Source: Tepidiforma bonchosmolovskayae (GTDB lineage Bacteria; Chloroflexota; Dehalococcoidia; Tepidiformales; Tepidiformaceae). From it: a stretch of DNA of 64,000 nucleotides. Positions 1-8,814 of this stretch are shown here, piece by piece. How positions within the stretch are numbered: the stretch's first letter is position 1; each line of letters starts with the position of its first letter. The stretch is taken from positions 1,674,001 to 1,738,000 of the forward strand of contig NZ_CP042829.1 in NCBI RefSeq assembly GCF_008838325.1, in the 5' to 3' direction. The notes under the pieces were generated by a model. It did not search any database. It was not told the DNA's origin and saw only the letters and a program-made list of their open reading frames with translations. The position numbers and the translations under genes were made by a program.

Positions 1-1760
1 TCTGGCTCCTCCAGTCCCGCCCCATCACCACCGCAGCGGCGACCGCCCCGAAACCCGATGGCCTCGGCGGCTGGTACAACGAATTCGACACCCCCACCTC
101 CGACGCCGACCTCTGGACCAGCGCCAACGTCCAGGAGATCCTCCCCGGCCTCCTGACCCCGCTCACCATCACCACCTTCAACGAGACGGTCCCCCGCGCC
201 TACACCGAGGACTACCACGAACTCGGGCTCCTCGCCCGCGACGAGAACCCCATCTTCATGGGCTGCTTCTACAACCGCGCCTTCCTCAATATGGAGGCGA
301 CCCGCCTCGTCGCCTCCCGCGTCCTCGGTTTCCGGGAAGGCGCCCTCGAGCAGCAGTACCTCGGCGGCCCCATCGAAGACGGCTGGCGGACGCCCCTCCC
401 GCGCTTCACCACCTGGCGCCGCCGCCTCCTCACCGCGCCCCGCATGCTCCGCCTCATGGCCACGCTCGACAAACAGGCCGACCGCGCCGAGCGCGCTGTC
501 TTCGATGCTGAACGGAAGGTCCGCGCCGTCGACCCCTACGCCCTCTCCTCTGCCGAACTCCAGCGCTACCGCGAGCGGATTCTCGATTTCGCGGCCCGCA
601 TCTCGCGCGTCCATCTCCGCGTCACCGGCGTCGCCGGCGCCGGCTACGACAACGTCCTCGCGCTCGTCCGGCCCGTCCTCGGGGACGAAGCCGAAGGCCG
701 CGTGCCTACCCTCTTCACCGGCCTGCCCGGCGTCGAAAGCGCCCGCATCAGCCTCGACCTCTGGGAGCTCTCCCGCGTCGCCATCGAGACCGGCATCGCC
801 GGCCGCTTCCGCGAACCCGGCTTCGACCCCCGCGACCCCGCCCTTCCTGCCCCCTGGCAGCAGCGCTACACCGCCTTCATCGAGCGCCACGGCCACCGCG
901 GCCTCCACGAAATGGAGGTCGCCGCGAAGACCTGGCGGTGGGACCCGGCCCCGGTCGTCGCGATGGTCGCCTCCTACCTCGATATCGACCCCGACCACGC
1001 GCCTCCTGCCGTCCTCGCCCGCCAGGAGGCCGAACGCCTCGCCCTCACCCGCGAAATCGACGCCCGCCTCGGGTTCGCGCAGCGCCGCATCTTTCGCTGG
1101 CTCCTGCCCCGCGCCCAGGGGTGGGTCGCCCTCCGCGAGCGCACCAAGTCCATCCTCGTGCGCGCCGCGCGCCTCGGCGATTGGCACCTCGCCGCCATCC
1201 AGGCCCGTCTCCTAGACCTCGGCGTCATCCGCGAGCCCGACGACATCTTCTTCCTCTCCCACGAAGAGCTCTCGAATGTCCTCGCAAACGGCCTCCGCGT
1301 CGACCTCTCCGCACGCGTCCTCGCCCGCCGCCGCGAGTACGAGCGCAACCGCCACGTCATCCTCCCCGAGCGGTTCCGCGGTCGCCCGGTCCCCCTGCCC
1401 CCCGCCGAAGCCGGCCATGCCGGCGATGTCCTGAAGGGCACGCCGGTCAGCCCCGGCCGCGTCACCGGGCGCGCCCGCGTCATCCTCGACCCCCAGGTCG
1501 ACGGCCCGCTCCAGCCCGGCGAAATCCTCGTCGCGCCCGTCACCGATGCCGGCTGGACGCCGCTCTTCGCGCTTGCCGCCGGCCTCGTCGTCGACATGGG
1601 GAGCGCCCTCAGCCACGGCAGCACCGTCGCCCGCGAGTACGGCCTCCCTGCCGTCGTCAACGTCCGCCAGGGCACCACCCGCATCCGCACCGGCGACCTC
1701 ATCGCCATCGACGGCATCGCCGGCACCGTCACCATCCTCGAAGAGCCGCCTGCCGCCTGA
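1..1760 (+). CDS. PEP-utilising enzyme (PEP synthase / rifampicin phosphotransferase-like), C-terminal part
   Basis: This gene is cut by the left window edge. The reading frame is already open at base 3, and the first visible residues include LLQSRPIT, the typical end of the N-terminal ATP-grasp domain of PEP/pyruvate dikinases. About 585 residues are visible. The C-terminal ~90 residues form the swivelling phosphohistidine domain, with motif SHGSTVAREYGLPAVV; the His near visible residue 538 is the expected phosphate carrier. The order ATP-binding end, long helical middle, swivelling domain at the C-terminus matches rifampicin phosphotransferase-like and PEP-synthase-like proteins rather than classical PPDK, where a PEP barrel follows the His domain. 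The substrate is not predictable. An internal ATG at 258 is not a plausible start, because the upstream codons keep the same C-ending usage. Confidence 0.85.
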   Translation, partial: WLLQSRPITTAAATAPKPDGLGGWYNEFDTPTSDADLWTSANVQEILPGLLTPLTITTFNETVPRAYTEDYHELGLLARDENPIFMGCFYNRAFLNMEATRLVASRVLGFREGALEQQYLGGPIEDGWRTPLPRFTTWRRRLLTAPRMLRLMATLDKQADRAERAVFDAERKVRAVDPYALSSAELQRYRERILDFAARISRVHLRVTGVAGAGYDNVLALVRPVLGDEAEGRVPTLFTGLPGVESARISLDLWELSRVAIETGIAGRFREPGFDPRDPALPAPWQQRYTAFIERHGHRGLHEMEVAAKTWRWDPAPVVAMVASYLDIDPDHAPPAVLARQEAERLALTREIDARLGFAQRRIFRWLLPRAQGWVALRERTKSILVRAARLGDWHLAAIQARLLDLGVIREPDDIFFLSHEELSNVLANGLRVDLSARVLARRREYERNRHVILPERFRGRPVPLPPAEAGHAGDVLKGTPVSPGRVTGRARVILDPQVDGPLQPGEILVAPVTDAGWTPLFALAAGLVVDMGSALSHGSTVAREYGLPAVVNVRQGTTRIRTGDLIAIDGIAGTVTILEEPPAA

Positions 1761-1776
1761 CCAGCCCAGGGCGCCG

Positions 1777-1989
1777 CTACCGGAAGAGCGGCCGCACCCC
1801 GCACCGCCCGGTCACCGTATCGAAGCATGGGTCGGGGCCTGCGTACTTTCCCAGCAGCCGCAGGCCCGCGGCCTCCCGGGCATCCAGCAGCATGCGGAAC
1901 GCGGCGAGTTCCTCGTCAGTGAGGAGTTCGCCGCGCCAGATCTTCGCCACGCATTCCGCGCCGAACCGTTCGAACAGCGCCCGGTACAT
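1777..1989 (-). CDS. Small hypothetical protein (70 aa)
   Basis: I do not recognise this family. The 70-residue frame has a protein-like composition: an acidic-hydrophobic helical stretch (ELLTDEELAAFRMLL), then a C-terminal part with two Cys. It uses the G-ending codons typical of minus-strand genes here. It lies 59 nt downstream of the DEAD-box helicase stop on the same strand and may be co-transcribed with it. No strong ribosome-binding site precedes the ATG, and in-frame sequence upstream also looks protein-like (RLRPENAS), so a non-ATG start further upstream is possible. It could still be a chance frame. Confidence 0.45.
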   Translation of the reverse strand: MYRALFERFGAECVAKIWRGELLTDEELAAFRMLLDAREAAGLRLLGKYAGPDPCFDTVTGRCGVRPLFR

Positions 1990-2048
1990 GCTCGCATTCT
2001 CGGGACGCAGGCGCTGCGCCGCAACGCGCCCGGCCGCACCCGGGCAGC

Positions 2049-3638
2049 TCAGCTGCCCCCGGCCGCCTCGCCCGACCCGGCCGCGACGGGCTCCTCAATA
2101 TCCCAGCGCGCGGGCACCGGCAGGTACTGCACCGCGCCCTCGCCCACTTCGCGCACGATCGCATCCCACGCCGGGACGTCCCACTCGCTGACGAACGTGT
2201 ACGAGCAGCCCCGGCGGCCCGCCCGCGCCGTCCGCCCGATCCGGTGGATGTACTCCTCCGGGTTCTGCGGCACGTCGTAGTTCACCACGTCCTCAATGTC
2301 CGGGATGTCCAGCCCGCGCGCCGCGACATTCGTCGCCACCAGGAACTCCAGCCGGCCCGCCCGGAAATCGGCCATCACCCGGTCCCGCTGCGACTGCCGC
2401 AGGTCGCCGTGGATCGCCTGGGCCGGCACCCCGGCCGCGTTCAGCGCCGCTTTCAGCCGGTCAACCCCCACCTTCGTATTGCAGAAGATGAGCGTCCGCC
2501 CGAGCCCGCGCATCTCGTACAGGTACTGCAGCGCCCGCAGCTTGTCCCGCTCCGCAACCTCGCAGTAGTACTGCTCGACCCCTTCCGCCGTCCGCTGCTC
2601 CGGGTCGACCGCCACCCGCTCGGCGTTCCGCATGTACCGCCACACCAGCCGGCCGATGCTCTCCGGCATCGTCGCGCTGAACAGCGCGGTCTGCCGGTCC
2701 TTCGGCGCGTGCCGCAGGATGTAGTCGATATCCCGCGCAAACCCGATGTCGAGCATCTGGTCCGCCTCGTCCAGCACCACGAATCGCACCTTCGCCAGCG
2801 AAAGCGTCCCCCGCTTGATGTGGTCGATCACCCGCCCCGGGGTCCCGACCACCACGTGGACACCCTTCGACAGCCGCTCGATGTCCGTTTGCACCCGGCT
2901 TCCGCCCGTCAGCGCCCAGGCCGTAAAGCCGTAAAAAAGCGCGAGATGGTCCATCACCTCGCGCACCTGCTTCGCCAGCTCGCGCGTCGGCACGAGCACA
3001 ATCGCCTGCACCTCGCGGGCCTCCGGGTCGATGGTCCGCGCGAGCGGCAGCCCGAACGCCAGCGTCTTCCCGGTCCCCGTCTGCGCCAGCCCCACGACGT
3101 CGCTGCCGGCGAACAGCCGGGGCATCGCCTCGCGCTGGATCGGCGTCGGCTCCGTAAAGCCCAGCGCCGCAATCGCCTCCAGCCCGGTCGCATCGACGCC
3201 CAGCGCGCGGAACGCCTCCGAAATCGGAGCCAGCGCCGGCGGGCGGCCCTGCCGCCCATCACCGGGAGCAGCCTGCGCCGCACCAGTGCCGCGCCCGCGC
3301 CGTCGGCGCCTCCGCCGCGACGGTGCGCTGCCGGCCTGCGCCTCGCCCTGCGCCGGAGTCGCAGGTGCCGTCGGGGCCGGAGCCTGCTGCGACGGTGCAC
3401 GCTCTGCCGCCGGGACGGATGCCGCAGCTCGGCCGTTCGTGCTCGCCAGCCGGCTCGGGCGCCGCGCCCCTGGCGATGCCCCGCGCGCAGCCGGCTCGCG
3501 GACCGCCGGAGCGGCAGGTTCGGCCGCATGGCCGTTCTGCGAATGAAGGGAATGGATGGTCGGAGAGGGGGCGCCCTCCTCCCCGGCAGTCCGCCGGAAA
3601 GGGCGCGCAATCGTGTCGATCAGCCTGGTCAGTTTCAC
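2049..3638 (-). CDS. DEAD-box ATP-dependent RNA helicase
   Basis: A superfamily 2 RNA helicase that remodels RNA duplexes using ATP. All core motifs are visible in order after residue ~140: Q motif (FRALG...PTPIQ), motif I AQTGTGKT (~185-192), Ia PTRELAKQ, TPGRV, II VLDEAD, III SAT, IV IFCNTK, V ARGLDIP and VI HRIGRTARAG. The first ~140 residues are a low-complexity Ala/Pro/Arg-rich extension with an Arg run near 108-114, likely disordered and RNA-binding. The C-terminus stops soon after the core. The start is GTG; an upstream frame position is not needed, because the motif set is complete. The gene is divergent from the crotonase gene at 3.8 kb. RhlE/CshA-like, but the subfamily is not certain. 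Confidence 0.93.
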   Translation of the reverse strand: MKLTRLIDTIARPFRRTAGEEGAPSPTIHSLHSQNGHAAEPAAPAVREPAARGASPGARRPSRLASTNGRAAASVPAAERAPSQQAPAPTAPATPAQGEAQAGSAPSRRRRRRRGRGTGAAQAAPGDGRQGRPPALAPISEAFRALGVDATGLEAIAALGFTEPTPIQREAMPRLFAGSDVVGLAQTGTGKTLAFGLPLARTIDPEAREVQAIVLVPTRELAKQVREVMDHLALFYGFTAWALTGGSRVQTDIERLSKGVHVVVGTPGRVIDHIKRGTLSLAKVRFVVLDEADQMLDIGFARDIDYILRHAPKDRQTALFSATMPESIGRLVWRYMRNAERVAVDPEQRTAEGVEQYYCEVAERDKLRALQYLYEMRGLGRTLIFCNTKVGVDRLKAALNAAGVPAQAIHGDLRQSQRDRVMADFRAGRLEFLVATNVAARGLDIPDIEDVVNYDVPQNPEEYIHRIGRTARAGRRGCSYTFVSEWDVPAWDAIVREVGEGAVQYLPVPARWDIEEPVAAGSGEAAGGS

Positions 3639-3770
3639 GTCCTGTTCTTCGCCGCCGGCTCGTTCTCTCCCCGCGGGGAATCCGGCGGAATACGTCGCGT
3701 CAATGAAAATAAAGACATCCGCTGCGGCCCCTGCCAGCTCCCGGGCTCACCCGGCGGGCCGCACACAACG

Positions 3771-3796
3771 TGACGTACTTCCAGTGTAGCACGTCA
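3771..3796. promoter_or_regulatory. Inverted repeat TGACGT-N14-ACGTCA
   Basis: Six-base arms at 3771-3776 and 3791-3796 are exact reverse complements with centres 20 bp apart, which is two helical turns. The repeat lies in the divergent region between the helicase and crotonase genes. The same ACGTCA half-site recurs upstream of the winged-HTH gene (12.5 kb) and of the MFS gene (18.0 kb). It is a candidate operator; no regulator is assigned. Confidence 0.35.
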
Positions 3797-3838
3797 TATC
3801 GTTCGACATTCGTGCGCCGCCTCCCCAAAATCCCCTCC

Positions 3839-4699
3839 ATGCCCTACGAACACATCGCGACCGAACTCTCCGACGGCATTCTCACCATCACCCTCGACCG
3901 CCCAGAGCAGCTCAACGCCTTCACGGCCACTATGCAGCGCGAGCTCATCGCCGCATTCGACGAAGCCGACGCCGACGACGCCGTCCGCGTCATCGTCGTC
4001 ACCGGCCGCGGCCGCGCCTTCTGCGCCGGCGCCGACCTCTCCGCCGGGCCCTCCACCTTCGATGCCGGCGCCCGCGGCCGCCCGACCGATATCCGCGAGT
4101 ACCGCGACGGCGGCGGCATGGTCACCCTCCGCATCTTCGAACTGAAGAAGCCCATCATCGCCGCGATCAACGGCCCGGCGGTCGGCGTTGGCGTGACCAT
4201 GACGCTCGCCATGGATGTCCGCCTCGCCAGCGAAAACGCCCGCTTCGGCTTCGTCTTTGCCCGGCGCGGCATCGTCCCCGAGGCCGCCAGCTCCTGGTTC
4301 CTCCCCCGCGCCGTCGGCATCCAGCAGGCGATGGAGTGGGTGGCCACCGGCCGCGTCTTCGACGCCCAGGAGGCGCTCCGCGGCCGCCTCGTCCGCTCCG
4401 TCCACCCGCCCGAGGAGCTGCTGCCCGCCGCCTATGCCCTCGCCCGCGAAATCGCCGACAACACCTCGGCCGTCTCCGTCGCGCTCAGTCGCCAGCTGAT
4501 GTGGCGCGGGCTCGTCGCCGACCACCCGATGAAGGCCCACATGGCCGACTCCCGCGGCATCCTCATCATGGGCGCCAGCCCCGACGTCAAAGAGGGCGTC
4601 GCCGCCTTCCTCGAAAAGCGCCGGCCGAACTTCACCATGTCCGTCTCGAAGGACCTGCCCGACCTCTTCCCCTTCTACAAAACCCCCGAATTCGAATAA
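3839..4699 (+). CDS. Enoyl-CoA hydratase/isomerase family protein (crotonase)
   Basis: A crotonase-fold protein of 286 residues, the usual length of the family, expected to hydrate or isomerise enoyl-CoA thioesters. The signature GRGRAFCAGADL forms the first oxyanion-hole loop. GPAVGVGVTMTLAMD and the later RRGIVPEAASSW carry the second loop and an acidic residue at a catalytic position. ATG 3839 is preferred over an in-frame codon at 3770, because the family consensus begins a few residues after this Met and the upstream stretch has atypical codons. The gene is followed by a strong hairpin. A second crotonase lies at 20.5 kb. The acyl substrate cannot be told from sequence. Confidence 0.88.
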   Translation: MPYEHIATELSDGILTITLDRPEQLNAFTATMQRELIAAFDEADADDAVRVIVVTGRGRAFCAGADLSAGPSTFDAGARGRPTDIREYRDGGGMVTLRIFELKKPIIAAINGPAVGVGVTMTLAMDVRLASENARFGFVFARRGIVPEAASSWFLPRAVGIQQAMEWVATGRVFDAQEALRGRLVRSVHPPEELLPAAYALAREIADNTSAVSVALSRQLMWRGLVADHPMKAHMADSRGILIMGASPDVKEGVAAFLEKRRPNFTMSVSKDLPDLFPFYKTPEFE

Positions 4700-4720
4700 C
4701 CCACCCGTCCCGGCGGCAAG

Positions 4721-4758
4721 CCGGGAGCGGCGCCATTCAGCTCGCCGCTCCCGGTTCC
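4721..4758 (+). terminator. Hairpin terminator after crotonase gene
   Basis: A perfect 12-bp stem (arms 4721-4732 and 4743-4754) with a 10-nt loop begins 22 nt after the crotonase stop codon and is followed by TTCCCC. There is no long T-run. The downstream arm merges with the start of the CT-rich heptamer sequence. Confidence 0.6.
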
Positions 4759-4898
4759 CCTGCTCCCTCATTCCTCCTCCCTCGGCGGTGCGGGAGGGCC
4801 GTGCGGGGCTCCCTCCTCCCTCCTCCCTTCCCGGGGCCGGGCGGTCGGGGCGGGCCTCCCTCCTCCCTCATCCCTGCTCCCCGCTCCCTCCTCCCCGC
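4747..4898. repeat. CT-rich heptamer repeat region (7-bp period)
   Basis: The clearest part is 4857-4898: six consecutive 7-mers of pattern TCCCNNC with no interruption. A degenerate version starts at 4747 (GCTCCCG, GTTCCCC and further units), with a non-repeat stretch between. The array runs through the stop codon of the minus-strand nuclease gene (TCA at 4868-4870), so the last codons of that protein are repeat-encoded. The same unit occurs near 7.55 kb and 56.1 kb. Confidence 0.75.
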
Positions 4899-6103
4899 AG
4901 CCTCCCCAGCCGCCGGCGCAGCGCCTCCATCCCGTACTCCCCGCTCCCCGGCCGCACCAGCCCCCGCTCCGCCAGCGCCACCACCTCCTCCATCAGCGCC
5001 AGCGCCCCGGGGCGGTCCCCAAGCCGCCGCTCCCGCAGCTTCGCCAGCTCCACGTACGGCGCCACCCGCCGCGACCGCGGTTCCCCAATCAGCCGCTCCC
5101 AGCACGCCGCCGCCTGCTCCCACGCCCCTGCTTTCTGGTAGGCCCGCGCCGCCTGCTCCAGCGCCTCCAGCCGCTCCGCCCGCGGCAGCCCCTGCGCGAT
5201 GGCCGCCTCGTACCGGGCCGCCGCCTCCAGCCAGTCGCCCGCGTACGCTGCCGCCCGCGCCGCCTGCAGCGGCCGGCCCGGGTCATCGCACGATGACCCC
5301 AAATGCGCCGCCAGCGCCACCAGCGAGAGCACGTCCCACGCGTTATGCCGCAGCACCGGCAGGATGTGCGTCGGGTCGCCCGTGCGCGCGAACCACCGGT
5401 ACCGCTCCGGAACCTCCGCCGACGGACAGTCGTCCTCCCGCTCGAACCCCAGGAGCTCCCGCTCCACCACCGCCAGCCGGTGCGAGCTGAACGCCCCTTT
5501 GAAGAGGCGCCGGTTTGGGTGGAGCAGGTCGAGGTGCGGCAGGTCGCGCAGCCGCGGCCGCATCCGCGCGAGCACGTACCGCGTCTCCAGCGCCGGGATA
5601 TCAAACGCCTTGCCGTTGTAGCTCACGAGCCCGCCCGCCTCCTCCAGCTCTTCCCCGAGCCCGCCGAGCAGCCCGCCCTCGTACTCCGGACCCGGCAGCA
5701 AATACTGCCGCAGCCGCAGCTCCGTCCCCTCGAACCGCGCCACGCCGCAGAGGAACACCATCGTCCCGGCGCCCCCCAGCCCGGTCGTCTCCGTGTCCAC
5801 GAACCGCAGCCGCGCGGGCTCCAGCTCCGCCAGCCGCGCATCGCGCACCTGCTGTGCCAGCCGCCCGAGCGGCAGCGCAAGCGCCCGCCGGAGCGGCACG
5901 TCACCGTGGTAATGCCCGGCATCGTACACGCTCTCGATGACGTACCCCGGCCCCAGCGGCGTCTCGAACCACCGGCCCCCCAGCCGCGAGAGGTCGGCCC
6001 GCTCCGTCACGCTCCGGTCGAACGCCCCGGTATCCCGCCGGACCGGCTGGTGCAGCGCAGCCCGGAGCCGCTCCCGCAGCCCCTGCGCATCCCGTTCGAA
6101 CAT
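4868..6103 (-). CDS. YprB-like ribonuclease H-like domain protein with C-terminal TPR-like helices
   Basis: The central region matches the RNase H-like exonuclease fold of YprB (RNase_H_2). FVDTETTGL carries the DxE metal ligands, YNGKAFDIPALETRY is the second conserved block, and HNAWDVLSLVALAAHL carries the third acidic site. The C-terminal ~130 residues are Ala/Leu/Glu-rich helical repeats resembling TPRs (AARYEAAIAQGL, QAARAYQKAGAW). The ATG at 6103 is chosen because a TACGCT hexamer lies 7 nt upstream, fitting the leaderless pattern of this genome; a longer in-frame extension upstream is unlikely. The 3' end lies inside a heptamer array. It probably acts on nucleic acid; substrate unknown. 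Confidence 0.8.
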   Translation of the reverse strand: MFERDAQGLRERLRAALHQPVRRDTGAFDRSVTERADLSRLGGRWFETPLGPGYVIESVYDAGHYHGDVPLRRALALPLGRLAQQVRDARLAELEPARLRFVDTETTGLGGAGTMVFLCGVARFEGTELRLRQYLLPGPEYEGGLLGGLGEELEEAGGLVSYNGKAFDIPALETRYVLARMRPRLRDLPHLDLLHPNRRLFKGAFSSHRLAVVERELLGFEREDDCPSAEVPERYRWFARTGDPTHILPVLRHNAWDVLSLVALAAHLGSSCDDPGRPLQAARAAAYAGDWLEAAARYEAAIAQGLPRAERLEALEQAARAYQKAGAWEQAAACWERLIGEPRSRRVAPYVELAKLRERRLGDRPGALALMEEVVALAERGLVRPGSGEYGMEALRRRLGRLRGGGSGEQG

Positions 6104-6140
6104 GTGTGCGAGCGTAGCCCCGCAGGCACGCTCCGCGCAA

Positions 6141-7484
6141 TTACGTTCGCTGCCGCGCCGAGACCGCCCGCGCGCAGGCCCACCGGAATAGCTCGCCCGC
6201 CGTCGGGTAGGGGTGGATCGTCCCGGCCACCTGCCGGTCCGTGAGCCCGTGCTGGATGGCAAGGCAGGCTTCGCCGGCCAGCGTGCTCGCCCGCGCGCAG
6301 AGGAAGTGCGCCCCGAGCAGCGCGCCCGTCTCCGCGTCGACCACCACCTTCGCGAAGCCCTCAACCTGCCCCGTCGTCCGGAACCAGTCGAGCTCCCGCG
6401 CGGCGAGCATCCCCGTCGCCACCGCCAGCCCCCGCTCCCGCGCCTGCGCCTCCGTCATCCCTGCGTGCCCAATTTCCGGGTCGGTGAAGATCGCCCACGG
6501 CACAATCGCGTCCGGGATCGGTTCGCACACGCCCTCGGCGATGTGCTTTGCGATGTGGTGCGCCTGGTACGCCGCGTAGTGCGTGAACTGGAACTTTCCC
6601 GTCACGTCGCCCGCCGCCCAGGTTCCCGGCACGCTCGTCCGCCCGCACGGCTCGATCGCGATGAACCCCCGGCTGTCGCGCGCCAGCCCGAGTTCGGCCA
6701 GCCCCTCCGGGATCACCGGCTTCCGGCCCGCCGCGACCAGCACGTCATCGACCACGAACCGGCCGTCGGCCGTCTCGAGCGCCACCGTGCCGTCCGCGAG
6801 CCGCTCCGCCCGCGTGAGCTTCGCGCCGGTGACGACCCGGATGCCCTCCGCCTCGAAGATCCGCTGCAGCTCCAGCGAGACCTCCGGCTCCTCGGTCGCG
6901 GCGACCCGGTCAAGCCCCTCGAACAGCGTTACCTCGCTCCCGAGCCGGTGGAGCGCCTGCCCCAGCTCCAGCCCGATCGGCCCCCCGCCGATGACCGCCA
7001 GGCGGCGCGGCAGCTGCGCAACCCGGAAGATCGTCCGGTTCGTCAGCGGGCGGGCCTCGGCGAGCCCCGGTACCGGCGGCAGCCCCGGCTCCGTGCCCGT
7101 CGCGACCACCACGTCCGGCGCAATCAGCACGTCATCGCCGACCGCCACCCGGCCCGGTGCGAGGAATCGCGCCTCGCCCCAGTACAGGTCCACCCCGTCC
7201 CGGTCGAAGCCGCCGCCCGGGTCGTTTCCGCGCACCAGCAGCTGCACGGCGTGCACCCGCGCCAGCGCCTCGTTCCACGAAATCGGGTGGCGGCGCGCCT
7301 CCCGCGCAATCTCGATCAGCGCCTTGCTCGGCACGCAGCCGTCGTTCAGGCACTCACCGCCGAGGTGCGCCTTCTCCACCAGCGCCACCTTCCTGCCCTG
7401 CCGCCCGAGCGTGCGGGCGATGTTGTCGCCCGCCGCACCGTTGCCGATGACGACCAGCTCGTACTGCCGCTCAATTCCAGCCAC
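6141..7484 (-). CDS. FAD-dependent pyridine nucleotide-disulfide oxidoreductase (class I, Lpd/MerA-like)
   Basis: A flavoprotein of the dihydrolipoamide dehydrogenase / mercuric reductase family, 447 residues. The FAD-binding motif VVIGNGAAGDNIA lies near residues 11-23. The redox-active disulfide is C45-LNDG-C50 in GGECLNDGCVPSKAL. The NAD(P) motif GGGPIGLELGQAL and a C-terminal HPYPTAGELFRWA (the His of the active-site dimer) are present. The start is GTG, with GGGGAG a short distance upstream. It has no E2 or lipoyl neighbours, so a role in a dehydrogenase complex is not supported by context; mercuric reductase-like or another disulfide reductase is equally possible. The N-terminal metal-binding domain of MerA is absent. 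Confidence 0.85.
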   Translation of the reverse strand: MAGIERQYELVVIGNGAAGDNIARTLGRQGRKVALVEKAHLGGECLNDGCVPSKALIEIAREARRHPISWNEALARVHAVQLLVRGNDPGGGFDRDGVDLYWGEARFLAPGRVAVGDDVLIAPDVVVATGTEPGLPPVPGLAEARPLTNRTIFRVAQLPRRLAVIGGGPIGLELGQALHRLGSEVTLFEGLDRVAATEEPEVSLELQRIFEAEGIRVVTGAKLTRAERLADGTVALETADGRFVVDDVLVAAGRKPVIPEGLAELGLARDSRGFIAIEPCGRTSVPGTWAAGDVTGKFQFTHYAAYQAHHIAKHIAEGVCEPIPDAIVPWAIFTDPEIGHAGMTEAQARERGLAVATGMLAARELDWFRTTGQVEGFAKVVVDAETGALLGAHFLCARASTLAGEACLAIQHGLTDRQVAGTIHPYPTAGELFRWACARAVSARQRT

Positions 7485-7550
7485 AGGCCTGCTCCCCAGA
7501 ACGGATTCTGCCGGCGCACCATCCCGCCGGCCGCCCCCAGCCTACCACCC

Positions 7551-7592
7551 GCTCCCCGCTCCCTGCTCCCTGTTCCCCGCTCCCTGCTCAGT
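7551..7592. repeat. GCTCCCN heptamer array (six units)
   Basis: Six consecutive 7-mers (GCTCCCC, GCTCCCT, GCTCCCT, GTTCCCC, GCTCCCT and a decayed GCTCAGT). The last unit contains the stop codon of the minus-strand M23 peptidase gene (TCA at 7588-7590). Same unit and orientation on the + strand as at 4.86 kb and 56.1 kb. Confidence 0.75.
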
Positions 7593-8520
7593 ACGCCCGG
7601 GGCAGCGGCGTCGGAGTCCGCGTCGGCGGACGGGGCGTCGGCGTGGGCGTCGGCGTCCACGTCGGGGTCGGCGTAATGGTCGGCGTCGGCGTCACCGTCG
7701 GCGTGTTCGTCGGCGTCGGGGTCTCCGTCGGGGTTGCCGTGGCTGTCGGCGGGGCCGACGTCCCCCCGGCGCCCCGTCCGCTGCCCGGGAACCAGAGCGG
7801 CCCGTCCGAAAGCGGCGTCCCGGGCGGGATCTTGAAGTCGAGATACTGCTCCGGGTTCACCGGCGTGTCCTGCCACCTGATCTCGAAGTGCAGGTGCTCC
7901 CCGGTCGAAAACCCCGAGCTCCCGGAAATCCCCAGCACCACGTCGTTGTTCACCGCCTCGCCCGGCTTCACCAGCACCTGGCTCAGGTGGGCATACAGCG
8001 TCGACCACCCGTCGCCGCAGTCGACGACCACGTGGTACCCGTACGCAGAGGAGTAGTCGGTCGCCGCAACCGTGCCCGTGCACGCGCTGTACACCGGCGA
8101 CCGGCTCAGCCCATCGAGCGCGAGGTCGATCCCGCCGTGGATGCGCCCCGGTCCCCGGTTCGTCGCCCCGTACCGGTCGGTGACCCTGCTCCACGCCCGC
8201 AGCGGCAGCTGGAACCGGCTTGCGGCTGCCTGCGCCACCTCCGTCCCCGGCAGCGTGTTCGAGGCCGGCGCCGCCACCGCGCCCTCGTCCGTGTGGGCCG
8301 CCGGCGCCGGCGTCGGCGATGGCCCGTGCGGTCCGCCCCGCGCCTCGCCCGGCAGGGCGATGACCCCCGCGGCTGCCGGCCCGGTCCCATCGGTGTCCGC
8401 CTCGCTCCCCTGCGGCTGGCGCGCAGTAACCACCGCTGCCACGCTTGCCGCCAGCGTGCCTGCCAGCATCACCCGCGCGGCGTGCGACACCCGCATCGGC
8501 AGCCGTACGCGAACGTTCAT
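7588..8520 (-). CDS. Secreted M23 family metallopeptidase with Thr-Pro tail
   Basis: A peptidoglycan-targeting LytM/M23 endopeptidase. The zinc ligands are visible: H128 and D132 in HGGID, and H209 and H211 in HLHFEIR. The N-terminus (Arg-rich start, then [18 protein letters not shown]) is a signal peptide or anchor, so the protein acts outside the membrane. A Pro/Ala/Thr-rich linker precedes the domain. The last ~55 residues are a low-complexity Thr-Pro tail (TPTPT), common in Chloroflexota surface proteins and likely a wall-spanning or glycosylated stalk. Start 8520 has GAGAGGG directly adjacent; the Met at 8496 is an alternative. The frame runs open far upstream, but that part is antisense to moaC. 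Confidence 0.88.
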   Translation of the reverse strand: MNVRVRLPMRVSHAARVMLAGTLAASVAAVVTARQPQGSEADTDGTGPAAAGVIALPGEARGGPHGPSPTPAPAAHTDEGAVAAPASNTLPGTEVAQAAASRFQLPLRAWSRVTDRYGATNRGPGRIHGGIDLALDGLSRSPVYSACTGTVAATDYSSAYGYHVVVDCGDGWSTLYAHLSQVLVKPGEAVNNDVVLGISGSSGFSTGEHLHFEIRWQDTPVNPEQYLDFKIPPGTPLSDGPLWFPGSGRGAGGTSAPPTATATPTETPTPTNTPTVTPTPTITPTPTWTPTPTPTPRPPTRTPTPLPRAY

Positions 8521-8589
8521 CCCTCTCAAACATCGGCCGTCTGCCTGCCCGCCCACACCCCCGCCCGCCTTGACTCCCCCTCCATCCCG

Positions 8590-8601
8590 TACACTGGCGT
8601 C
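8590..8601 (+). promoter_or_regulatory. Leaderless-type -10 hexamer TACACT
   Basis: TACACT (8590-8595) is followed by 6 nt and then ATG 8602. No Shine-Dalgarno is present. It matches the arrangement at 15.4, 44.2 and 58.6 kb. Confidence 0.5.
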
Positions 8602-8814
8602 ATGCCCGCCGACCTGCGCGAACGGTTCGAAACCGAGCGCCGCCGCACCGCCTTCCTCTCCTTCCTCGCCGGCGCCGGCATCGGCATCATCGTCTTCGAT
8701 ACGTGGGTCTCCCACTGGCTCGGCATCCCCGGCGGCCTCGCCGTCGGTGCGCTCGCGTACGGCGTCACCTACGGCTACGACACCCTCATGTGGCGGCACC
8801 GCCATGGCCGATGA
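8602..8814 (+). CDS. Small membrane protein (70 aa)
   Basis: An unrecognised 70-residue protein. A basic/acidic N-terminus (about 15 residues) is followed by two hydrophobic segments ([15 protein letters not shown] and [14 protein letters not shown]), so it is probably a two-TM inner-membrane protein with a short charged C-terminus. The TACACT hexamer six bases upstream decides the start. The 3' end overlaps moaC by 11 nt, suggesting co-expression. No function assigned. Confidence 0.65.
   Translation: MPADLRERFETERRRTAFLSFLAGAGIGIIVFDTWVSHWLGIPGGLAVGALAYGVTYGYDTLMWRHRHGR

Noticed and set aside
7612..7760. GTCGGCGTC-rich tandem-looking DNA as a separate repeat element
   Set aside because: It is explained by the Thr-Pro tail of the M23 peptidase gene read on the minus strand.
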